Notes under the pieces: model-generated
Told to the model about the DNA's origin: nothing
The model's input: only the letters and a program-made list of their open reading frames with translations
The model's database searches: none
Assembly (NCBI GenBank): GCA_007134725.1
Contig: SLKF01000288.1
Span: forward strand, 1 to 6,352
DNA length: 6,352 bases
Direction: 5' to 3'
Source: Clostridiales bacterium
Lineage (GTDB): Bacteria; Bacillota; Clostridia; Peptostreptococcales; T1SED10-28
Translations under genes and position numbers: made by a program
Part shown: one piece after another, positions 1 to 5,560 of the stretch
How positions within the stretch are numbered: position 1 is the first letter of the stretch
Layout: each line of letters opens with the position of its first letter

Positions 1-594
1 ATAGGCCTTTTCAATAATCTGCTCTTGATCGTACCGGACTTTTCCCGAAAAAACCCGCTGATTGGCAAACTGGTCTTCATAAATCAACACGCACATAATG
101 GAACTGTTTACGGCAAAGTACCAATCAAAAACTTCCGGTTTTTCGTTAATAATCCCTTCTTCCAGGCTTTTATCCACAATTTTTTCGTATAAATGAATGA
201 TCTTTTGTTGAATTTCTTCGTTATTTTTCTCCATCAGTTTATGCAGGGCGCCCACGGAAGTTTTGCTGGAACGGCTTAGCATCATAAATCCCATAAAAAT
301 CTGATGTTTCTTTTTCATCATGGGAAAAATGTTTTGCAAAATCTTTTTATAACTCTGTTCAAAGCTTTCATTTTCATCTAATATATCTTCCAGACCTTGC
401 ACCCAACCCTTAATCATATAAGCGATGGTCTCGGAAATAACCTCCTCTTTACTGTCAAAGTACTCATAAATCGTACCCTTTCCAATGTTGGCTTTCTTGG
501 CGATATCTCCGACTTTAATCTGAGCTAATTGGTAATTATCCTCTATCAGGCTTAAGGTCGCCTCATAGATCATTTCTTTTTTATTCTTCTCCAT
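1..594 (-). CDS. TetR/AcrR-family transcriptional regulator (3' end beyond window)
   Basis: The frame is open for 198 codons from the ATG at 594 to the window edge. TetR regulators are usually 190-210 residues long, so only a short C-terminal tail should be missing. The N-terminus carries the TetR helix-turn-helix: residues 26-46 include VGDIAKKANIGKGTIYEYF, with the conserved GDIA, the G-x-GTIY turn and recognition helix, and the YF-xSKEE segment after it. The remainder is helical and is probably the ligand-binding and dimerisation domain; its ligand cannot be read from sequence. The gene starts inside the RND gene: ATGGAGAAGAATAA contains both this start and the RND stop, a 14-base overlap that implies translational coupling. 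An in-frame GTG three codons upstream (603) is an alternative start, with GGAAG close before it. By position it is the likely repressor of the RND operon and of itself through the inverted repeat at 3911-3930; this is inferred. Confidence 0.93.
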   Translation of the reverse strand, partial: MEKNKKEMIYEATLSLIEDNYQLAQIKVGDIAKKANIGKGTIYEYFDSKEEVISETIAYMIKGWVQGLEDILDENESFEQSYKKILQNIFPMMKKKHQIFMGFMMLSRSSKTSVGALHKLMEKNNEEIQQKIIHLYEKIVDKSLEEGIINEKPEVFDWYFAVNSSIMCVLIYEDQFANQRVFSGKVRYDQEQIIEKAY

Positions 595-3500
595 AATCCA
601 CACCGTCTTCCGTAGAACGATACTCTTTACGATTTAAAAGATCATACAATACGGGAATCAGTATTAAGGTCAACAGGGTTGCATAAATCAGACCTCCTAC
701 GGCGGTTATGGCCATGGGTTGCACCATTTCCACCCCTCGACCGATGCCGATGGTTAGGGTTGACAGGGCAATCACGGTGGTAAGGGCCGTCATGATGATG
801 GGTCTAAGTCTGGTTTTTCCTGCGGTAATAATGGCTTCACGTTTTTCCATACCCATCTCTCTTAGCTTGTTGATGTAATCCACAAAAACAATTCCATTGT
901 TCACCACAATTCCCGACAGAATAATGAGTCCGAGAAAAGCGATGATGCTGACAGGATTTCCCGTGATAATCAGTGCCAAGAATCCTCCGGTAAAGGCTAA
1001 GGGAATGGTAAACATTACGATAAAGGGGGATAATAGGGATTGGAACTGCGCCACCATGATCAGGTAGATAAATATCACCCCGAGACCCAACATCAAAAAT
1101 AGATCTCCAAAGGAATCCATAATCAGCTCAATTTCTCCAGCCATTTCAATTCGATATCCTTCAGGCTCGTCATACCCTTCCAAGGCCTCTTCTATTTCAC
1201 CACTGACAATTCCGATATTGTATCCGTCCACAAGATCGGCGGTTACGGTTACATACCGTTGCTGATTCGAACGGCTAATGGAAGAAAATCCTAAGGTCTC
1301 TTCAATGCTTGCGATATCCGTAAGCAAAATTGCTTCCCCTTGTGGGTTTTCTATCGTAAGTCCTTCTAAATCATCATAGGCTGCACCTTCCAAACTTTCT
1401 TCATCATATACATAAATATCATAATCATCGAGTCCCATGGTTAAGGTGGTGGAACTGCCCACCTCTTCCAAAAGTTCACTGACTTCCATATACACCTGGG
1501 CTACGGTCAGTCCTTGGTCTATACTGGCGTCCTTATCGACGATAATACTAAACTCCGGAGCCCCGTCCTCTACCCCGCTGGAAACATCCATGGTTCCTTC
1601 TACACTCTCTACAATACCCGCGATTTCCTGTGCGGTTTCTCTTAAGGTATCCAGCTCTCTTCCATAAATGTTTATGGAAACCGCGCCACCGGTAAGCATG
1701 GCCATATCCATATTGTCATCATTGACCGAGATTTCTGCGTCAAATTGGTCCGCCATATCCCGTAATTCCTGGGCAACTTCCTGGGTGGTCTTATCAATGT
1801 CTTCGTAAAGAAGCACATACATGGAGAGACTCTCCAGGGATCCACCACCCATTCCCATCATTCCGAAACCGGTACCTCCAATAAAGCCTCCTACGTTTTC
1901 CACTTCTTCCATGGTATAGATTTCTTCCATAATTTCGTCGGACTGAGCGCTTACCTCTTGGAAGGTGGAACCTTCAGGAAAAGCAACCTCCAGGGATAAT
2001 TCCCCGGAATCCATGGCCGGGATAAACTCGGTCCCTAGGCTGAAAGATCCGTACACACTGCCCACTAACAAGACCATGGCCAATACAATCACTGCCCAAC
2101 GTCGCTTCAAGGATGCATATAGCAGCTTTCCATATCCCCTTTTCACTTTTTCCAACAGTTTATATTCCTTGGGCTTTCCTTTATCCATGATTTTCGATGA
2201 AATCATCGGCACCAAGGTCAAGGACACCAGCAAGCTGGCCAGTAAAGAGTAGGCAATGGTAAGACCCATATCCGTAAAGATTTGTCTGGCCAGACCATCG
2301 GTAAAGAGGATGGGAACAAATACGGAAATCGTGGTTAAGGTGGATGCAGTAATGGCTCCTGCAACCTGCTTTGCTCCGTCAATGGCCGCTCTTTTCGAGG
2401 TTTTCCCTTCGCTTTTCATTCGGTAGATATTCTCAATGACCACTATGGAGTTATCCACCAGCATCCCCACACCCAGGGCGAGCCCGCTCATGGAAATAAT
2501 ATTTAGGGTAACCCCGCTGAAGTACATGGCCACAAAGGCGGATACCAAGCTGATGGGAATAGCCAGGGCAATGGTAATGGAGGGTTTTAAATCCTTTAAA
2601 AAGATGATTAAAATCAGGATCGCCAGGATTCCTCCGATAATTAAGTTCATGGAAATGGAAGAGATTACGATGTTTACAATTTCCCCCTGATCCATCAGGG
2701 GCACAATACTGATTTCATCGTTATCCTCCATAATCTCATCCATGCGATCCCGAATATCGTCTGCCACCGAGGCGGTGGAATATCCGGTTTGTTTTTGAAT
2801 GTCTAAAATAATGGCATCTTCCCCGTTTACTTTCGCATAAGAATCCTCGGTACTATCCACTACATTAATTTCCGCAACATCTTCCAGGGAAAATGCGGGG
2901 ATCCCTTCCATGATGGAAGGAAAAATAATAAGTTCCTGCAGCTCCTCTAAGTCTTGGATTTCGTCCCCGACCCGGACCAGATAATTCATATCATCTTCTA
3001 CAATATAACCACCGGGGAGACTCAAGTTTTGACCGCTGAGAATTCCCCCAATCATATCCTTGGTAATTTCAATTTCGCCGCTCTCCATGGAGGGCATGTC
3101 CTCGGGAGCTTCTCCCGGTGCTTCCCCCGGTGCTTCTCCCGGTGTTTCCCCAGGTGCTTCCCCTTGGGGCATTTCCTGGCCTGGCATGGCAGCCATTTGT
3201 TCTGCAATCGCTTCTTGGATTTCTTCATTGACCGCGGCAATTTTATCTTCCCGTAAAATTACCTCGATTTGGAAATCCCCAAGTCCCGAGGCATTGACCG
3301 ATGCCACCCCTTCTATTCTCTCCAGCTCGGGCAGCACATCATTCTCCACGATATTGGTGGCCTCCGTAATGGATAGATCCGCTACAGAAACCGATGCTAC
3401 CATAATGGGAAGCATGTCCGGGTTCATCCTGATGATGTTCGAGGACCCCACGTCATCGGGCATTCCTGCGGAGATCATATCCAAATTCTCCCGCATTTCA

Positions 3501-3814
3501 ATCAGTACGGTGTCCATATTGGCAGACTCTTCAAATTCCAGAATCAAGATGGACATATGTTCCTGGGATATGGAGCTGATGGAACTGATATTGGTCAGGG
3601 TGGCCATGGATTGTTCCATGGGCTGGGTGACTGCATTTTCCACCTCTTCCGGACTGGCTCCCACATAGGGGGTGGTCACCACCGTCACCGGTAAATTTAT
3701 ATTGGGCAGCAGTTCTAAATTCATTCCCGTTAAGGATACGACTCCTAGAATTGCAATAATTACCACGGCTACCACAACGGTATAGGGTTTTCTTACACTG
3801 AATGCTGATAACAT
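581..3814 (-). CDS. RND-family efflux transporter (AcrB/SwrC-like, ACR_tran)
   Basis: This is a full-length proton-driven resistance-nodulation-division exporter (1080 codons from GTG 3823, 1077 from the preferred ATG 3814). The residue numbers here count from the GTG. It shows the duplicated RND plan: TM1 at about 13-34, a large extracytoplasmic loop at about 35-383, TM2-TM6 at about 384-540, TM7 at about 575-593, a second large loop at about 594-900, and TM8-TM12 at about 903-1062. Family marks include GASPEEVE near 55-62, GVGMLVDNSIVVIEN in TM4 (451-465), GIVVNNGIVFVDYIN in TM10 (971-985) and LRPIIMTAL in TM11. The TM4 Asp pair of AcrB is D457-N458 here, and the AcrB TM10 Lys is Asn975; both variants occur in non-AcrB members of the family. 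A Pro/Gly/Glu repeat is inserted at about 199-253. No membrane-fusion protein gene is adjacent, as with SwrC/YerP-type exporters of Firmicutes. Likely substrates are drugs, detergents or lipopeptides, but this is not determinable here. It is followed by an overlapping TetR gene. Confidence 0.96.
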   Translation of the reverse strand: MLSAFSVRKPYTVVVAVVIIAILGVVSLTGMNLELLPNINLPVTVVTTPYVGASPEEVENAVTQPMEQSMATLTNISSISSISQEHMSILILEFEESANMDTVLIEMRENLDMISAGMPDDVGSSNIIRMNPDMLPIMVASVSVADLSITEATNIVENDVLPELERIEGVASVNASGLGDFQIEVILREDKIAAVNEEIQEAIAEQMAAMPGQEMPQGEAPGETPGEAPGEAPGEAPEDMPSMESGEIEITKDMIGGILSGQNLSLPGGYIVEDDMNYLVRVGDEIQDLEELQELIIFPSIMEGIPAFSLEDVAEINVVDSTEDSYAKVNGEDAIILDIQKQTGYSTASVADDIRDRMDEIMEDNDEISIVPLMDQGEIVNIVISSISMNLIIGGILAILILIIFLKDLKPSITIALAIPISLVSAFVAMYFSGVTLNIISMSGLALGVGMLVDNSIVVIENIYRMKSEGKTSKRAAIDGAKQVAGAITASTLTTISVFVPILFTDGLARQIFTDMGLTIAYSLLASLLVSLTLVPMISSKIMDKGKPKEYKLLEKVKRGYGKLLYASLKRRWAVIVLAMVLLVGSVYGSFSLGTEFIPAMDSGELSLEVAFPEGSTFQEVSAQSDEIMEEIYTMEEVENVGGFIGGTGFGMMGMGGGSLESLSMYVLLYEDIDKTTQEVAQELRDMADQFDAEISVNDDNMDMAMLTGGAVSINIYGRELDTLRETAQEIAGIVESVEGTMDVSSGVEDGAPEFSIIVDKDASIDQGLTVAQVYMEVSELLEEVGSSTTLTMGLDDYDIYVYDEESLEGAAYDDLEGLTIENPQGEAILLTDIASIEETLGFSSISRSNQQRYVTVTADLVDGYNIGIVSGEIEEALEGYDEPEGYRIEMAGEIELIMDSFGDLFLMLGLGVIFIYLIMVAQFQSLLSPFIVMFTIPLAFTGGFLALIITGNPVSIIAFLGLIILSGIVVNNGIVFVDYINKLREMGMEKREAIITAGKTRLRPIIMTALTTVIALSTLTIGIGRGVEMVQPMAITAVGGLIYATLLTLILIPVLYDLLNRKEYRSTEDGVDYGEE
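3104..3163 (-). repeat. Five tandem 12-bp units coding GEAP inside the RND gene
   Basis: Read on the minus strand, five consecutive 12-base units encode Gly-Glu-Ala-Pro (one unit reads Gly-Glu-Thr-Pro), residues 221-240 of the RND protein. The units are near-identical, differing mostly at third positions (for example GGG or GGA for Gly and CCG, CCT or CCC for Pro). This suggests expansion by slippage followed by drift. The repeat sits within a low-complexity stretch, at about residues 208-250, rich in Met, Pro, Gly and Glu. The array keeps the reading frame, because every unit is a multiple of three. Confidence 0.9.
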
Positions 3815-3822
3815 ATTTTCCA

Positions 3823-3826
3823 CTCC
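3823..3826 (-). promoter_or_regulatory. Ribosome binding site deciding the RND start
   Basis: On the minus strand GGAG at 3826-3823 lies 8 bases before the ATG at 3814. The longer possible start, GTG at 3823-3821, overlaps this GGAG and has no good ribosome site of its own. The protein therefore more likely begins MLSAFSVRKPYT than with the three residues before it. Confidence 0.65.
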
Positions 3827-3884
3827 ATTTCATTTTAGAATTCATTTCAACTAAAAGATATCATCGTATTATGAACTAATTACA

Positions 3885-3901
3885 AATAATTTATAATTAT
3901 T
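3885..3901. repeat. A/T-only inverted repeat in the RND leader
   Basis: AATAATT and AATTATT form a perfect 7-bp inverted repeat around a 3-base centre. It falls in the roughly 115-base untranslated leader expected from the promoter at 3936-3964. With no G or C pairs it would be a weak RNA hairpin, and it may simply reflect A/T-rich intergenic sequence. Confidence 0.3.
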
Positions 3902-3910
3902 ATCGATTAG

Positions 3911-3930
3911 AACTGACTGGTCGGTCAGTT
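3911..3930. promoter_or_regulatory. Probable TetR-family operator
   Basis: AACTGACTGGTCGGTCAGTT has perfect 7-bp inverted arms (AACTGAC and GTCAGTT) around a 6-base centre. The size and the TGAC...GTCA form are typical of operators bound by TetR-family dimers. It begins 5 bases downstream of the -10 box of the minus-strand promoter, so it covers the expected transcription start of the RND/TetR operon, where a bound repressor would block initiation. The TetR gene encoded by the same operon is the natural candidate to bind here, which would make it autoregulatory; binding is inferred. The site is about 110 bases upstream of the divergent permease gene, so an effect on that gene is less certain. 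Confidence 0.82.
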
Positions 3931-3935
3931 TATAA

Positions 3936-3964
3936 ATTATACCGCCCATGAAGGGATCTGTCAA
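3936..3964 (-). promoter_or_regulatory. Consensus sigma-A promoter of the RND/TetR operon
   Basis: On the minus strand TTGACA (3964-3959) and TATAAT (3941-3936) are both exact consensus hexamers, separated by exactly 17 bases. Transcription should start near 3929 and run through a leader of about 115 bases into the RND gene. A promoter this strong next to an operator fits a gene kept off by a repressor and strongly induced on release. Confidence 0.85.
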
Positions 3965-3976
3965 TCTTTTCATAGG

Positions 3977-4005
3977 TGGATTTGTTTTTTTATTAATGAT
4001 AGAAT
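3977..4005 (+). promoter_or_regulatory. Candidate promoter of the permease pair (extended -10)
   Basis: TG-A-TAGAAT at 3997-4005 matches an extended -10 element (TGnTAnAAT). The hexamer 17 bases upstream, TGGATT at 3977-3982, is a poor -35 box, as is common with extended -10 promoters. Transcription would begin near 4012, leaving a leader of about 30 bases. No better rightward promoter was seen between 3815 and 4041, but this one is only a candidate. Confidence 0.35.
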
Positions 4006-4041
4006 TAACCTAAGGATTCAAAGAAAAGTGGGGGCCAGCCA

Positions 4042-4611
4042 ATGAACAAAACCATGATCGGAATGCTCATTATTAGCGGTGCTTTATGTATTTATGCCTT
4101 CCTGTCCGGAGGCATTGCCTTAGTTGGGGAAGCTTTCCTTATTGCAGGCAGAACCTTGTTTAGTATTATTCCGATTCTAATCGTCGCTTTTCTCCTCGCC
4201 GGACTCATTTCCACATTGATCTCGAAAGATATGGCCTCCAAATGGTTAGGCAAAGAAGCGGGATGGAAGGGTCCCTTCTTTGGAGCCATCATGGGATCCC
4301 TTGTACCGGGAGGACCCTTCTTTTTTTACCCCCTGATGGCTACGCTTTTGACCTCGGGAGCAAACCTGGGAACCATGATCAGTTTTGTGGCTTCCAAAAG
4401 CCTCTGGAATGTGGCCCGGCTTCCTATTGAAATTGCCTTTGTCGGCGTAGAACTGACCCTGATACGATTCCTGGTCACTTTTGGTATTCCCGTGTTGGCG
4501 GGGGCCGGAGTCAATATTTTTCTCCCCGGTTATACGGATAAAGTACGGGAAGATATCCGTGCTCTTCAGTTACAGAAGACTAAAGGGAAAAAGGAGGGAA
4601 AACATGACTAA
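4042..4611 (+). CDS. Half-size ArsP/YraQ-family (DUF318) permease, subunit A
   Basis: A 189-residue integral membrane protein that resembles one half of the ArsP/YraQ 'permease' family, whose usual members are about 300-350 residues. Strong hydrophobic segments lie at about 5-25, 34-60, 77-103 and 128-160, with a less hydrophobic stretch between. Conserved motifs are WLGKEAGW (68-75), LVPGGPF (87-93, with the GGPF turn likely in the membrane), N123 and LPIE (127-130). The loop between the second and third segments carries four Lys, and the C-terminal tail (165-189) is very Lys-rich, so both are probably cytoplasmic. The only Cys is C16, so the multi-cysteine site described for methylarsenite export by ArsP is not evident, and no arsenic gene is nearby; the substrate is unknown. 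The start has a modest G-rich site (GGGGG, 7 bases upstream). The gene overlaps its partner by 8 bases, so the two products are made together and probably form one transporter. Confidence 0.85.
   Translation: MNKTMIGMLIISGALCIYAFLSGGIALVGEAFLIAGRTLFSIIPILIVAFLLAGLISTLISKDMASKWLGKEAGWKGPFFGAIMGSLVPGGPFFFYPLMATLLTSGANLGTMISFVASKSLWNVARLPIEIAFVGVELTLIRFLVTFGIPVLAGAGVNIFLPGYTDKVREDIRALQLQKTKGKKEGKHD
4591..4598 (+). promoter_or_regulatory. Strong ribosome binding site for permease subunit B
   Basis: AAGGAGGG lies inside the end of the first permease gene, 5 bases before the ATG at 4604. It decides the start of the second gene: the same frame is open back to an ATG at 4481, but that extension lies entirely within the first gene, reads as non-membrane sequence and lacks such a site. 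Confidence 0.85.
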
Positions 4612-5083
4612 TGCTTTTTATACCTTAACCATTATGGCTGTGATTCTATTTGTAGTGGCTTATCGTAAAAAGAAACATATCGAAAGCATTATCGAAGCCC
4701 GGCGCATGCTAATCAACGTTATCCCTCTGTTACTGCTGGCTTTTACCATCGTGGGGTTTATCGAAGTGTTAGTGCCCAAAGAAGCCTTACAAAACTGGTT
4801 AGGAGCCGAATCGGGATGGCGGGGTCTTGTCATCGGTCCCCTCATTGGGGCCTTGGTTCAGGGAGGACCCTTTGCCTTCTTTCCTTTATTTGATTCGATC
4901 TTCCGAGACAGCGTTACCATCGGCACGGCGGTTGCCATGATCAGTGCCTGGGGAATGATCAATATCGGTCATTTACCCTACGAATTTGCCTTCTTAGGGT
5001 ATCGATTTGTCCTGATAAAATACAGCATCTACATTACCCTTCCTACCTTAGCAGGGCTTCTTGCCCAGTTGCTGTTCGGCTGA
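4604..5083 (+). CDS. Half-size ArsP/YraQ-family (DUF318) permease, subunit B
   Basis: A 159-residue membrane protein, paralogous to the gene before it. The cores align without gaps from WLGAESGW (65-72) through LVQGGPF (84-90); by hand, 18 of 35 residues are identical with subunit A. N120 and LPYE (124-127) also match. Hydrophobic segments lie at about 3-20, 36-57, 75-100, 104-122 and 128-158. After the first segment comes a strongly positive loop (RKKKH at 21-25 and RR at 33-34), while the loop before the GGPF segment is charge-neutral. That is the reverse of subunit A and suggests the opposite orientation in the membrane. It has no Cys and no C-terminal tail, ending at the last hydrophobic segment. 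The stop TGA is followed directly by an in-frame TAA. The 8-base overlap with subunit A implies coupled translation. The substrate is unknown. Confidence 0.85.
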   Translation: MTNAFYTLTIMAVILFVVAYRKKKHIESIIEARRMLINVIPLLLLAFTIVGFIEVLVPKEALQNWLGAESGWRGLVIGPLIGALVQGGPFAFFPLFDSIFRDSVTIGTAVAMISAWGMINIGHLPYEFAFLGYRFVLIKYSIYITLPTLAGLLAQLLFG

Positions 5084-5094
5084 TAAATGCCCAT

Positions 5095-5127
5095 AAAAAA
5101 AACTATTGCAAATGGCAATAGGTTTTT
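5095..5127. terminator. Bidirectional intrinsic terminator between convergent genes
   Basis: CTATTGC (5103-5109) and GCAATAG (5115-5121) form a perfect 7-bp stem with a 5-base loop. A run of eight A stands on the left and five T on the right, so the RNA of either strand has a hairpin followed by U residues. It lies between the stop of permease subunit B and the stop of the LapA-domain gene, which converge here. Confidence 0.85.
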
Positions 5128-5163
5128 ATCATGCTATCAATATTAATAACTTACATCCCGCCT

Positions 5164-5487
5164 TTATGCTCTATCGGTTTCCGAACTTTTCGTCTTTTTT
5201 CTTCGACTGCGCCAAGCGGTTAATGCCGTGGTTACGGCCCCTAAAATAAAGGAACCTAAAATTACAATAATCAACGGAATTGTCACGTCGGTAAAAAGAA
5301 AATTAATGGATACTTCCTGAGTATTGATGATGGCAAATACGGCAAAAATAAATAATAGGATAAAACTGATAACAATTTGAGGATTGATGGTTTTATCTCC
5401 GGCCTCCGAAGGTTTTCTTTGGTCCGATTCAGCCTCATTTTCTGAAGTTTCATCCTTAACCGATTCTTCTTCATATCCTTTCGACAT
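5164..5487 (-). CDS. LapA-domain (DUF1049) small membrane protein
   Basis: The protein has 107 residues from ATG 5487 (108 from the adjacent GTG at 5490; residue numbers here follow the longer form). It has an acidic, hydrophilic N-terminal segment (1-35), a first membrane helix (about 37-57), the linker NTQEVSINFLFTDV (57-70), a second helix (about 71-92) and a basic tail (RSRRKK). The first helix ending in -INTQEVSINFLF- followed by a second helix with LGSFILGA is the signature of the LapA/DUF1049 family. In Proteobacteria LapA takes part in control of lipopolysaccharide assembly; Firmicutes homologues are uncharacterised and that role should not be carried over. Both termini are probably cytoplasmic. 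The long acidic N-terminal extension is an addition to the core domain. It lies 70 bases downstream of the TrkH gene with no visible terminator between, so the two are probably co-transcribed. Confidence 0.85.
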   Translation of the reverse strand: MSKGYEEESVKDETSENEAESDQRKPSEAGDKTINPQIVISFILLFIFAVFAIINTQEVSINFLFTDVTIPLIIVILGSFILGAVTTALTAWRSRRKKTKSSETDRA

Positions 5488-5496
5488 CACTGGATC

Positions 5497-5501
5497 CCTC
5501 C
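5497..5501 (-). promoter_or_regulatory. Ribosome binding site of the LapA-domain gene
   Basis: GGAGG on the minus strand ends 6 bases before GTG 5490 and 9 bases before ATG 5487. Both starts are possible and differ by one residue; ATG is preferred because it is the commoner initiator at a usable distance. Confidence 0.7.
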
Positions 5502-5560
5502 CTGGTTTGTACTATTTAATTCTTACCCCAATCCCTTGTTTGCTTAACGATTTTTTAACT

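Noticed and set aside
3104..3163. A possible CRISPR-like or intergenic repeat array
   Set aside because: The units are contiguous with no spacers, are 12 bases long, and keep the RND reading frame.
3060..3668. A 202-codon open frame on the plus strand opposite the RND gene, with GASP repeats
   Set aside because: It is antisense to a clear family member, its repeats are the mirror of the GEAP array, its composition is Ser/Met/Ile-rich as expected from reading that coding strand backwards, and it has no convincing ribosome site.
3531..3845. A 104-codon minus-strand frame overlapping the RND start
   Set aside because: It is an out-of-frame reading of the RND N-terminal coding region; its translation looks like no membrane or soluble domain.
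4006..4041. A riboswitch or leader RNA before the permease pair
   Set aside because: The expected leader is only about 30 bases and shows no stem structure or recognisable conserved core.
4481..4603. A 41-residue N-terminal extension of permease subunit B
   Set aside because: It lies inside subunit A in another frame, is not conserved-looking, and the AAGGAGGG site at 4591-4598 points to the ATG at 4604.
5491..5560. A terminator or promoter between TrkH and the LapA-domain gene
   Set aside because: No hairpin with a following T run is present on the minus strand, and no pair of -35 and -10 boxes was convincing; GTTAA appears twice but as a direct repeat.
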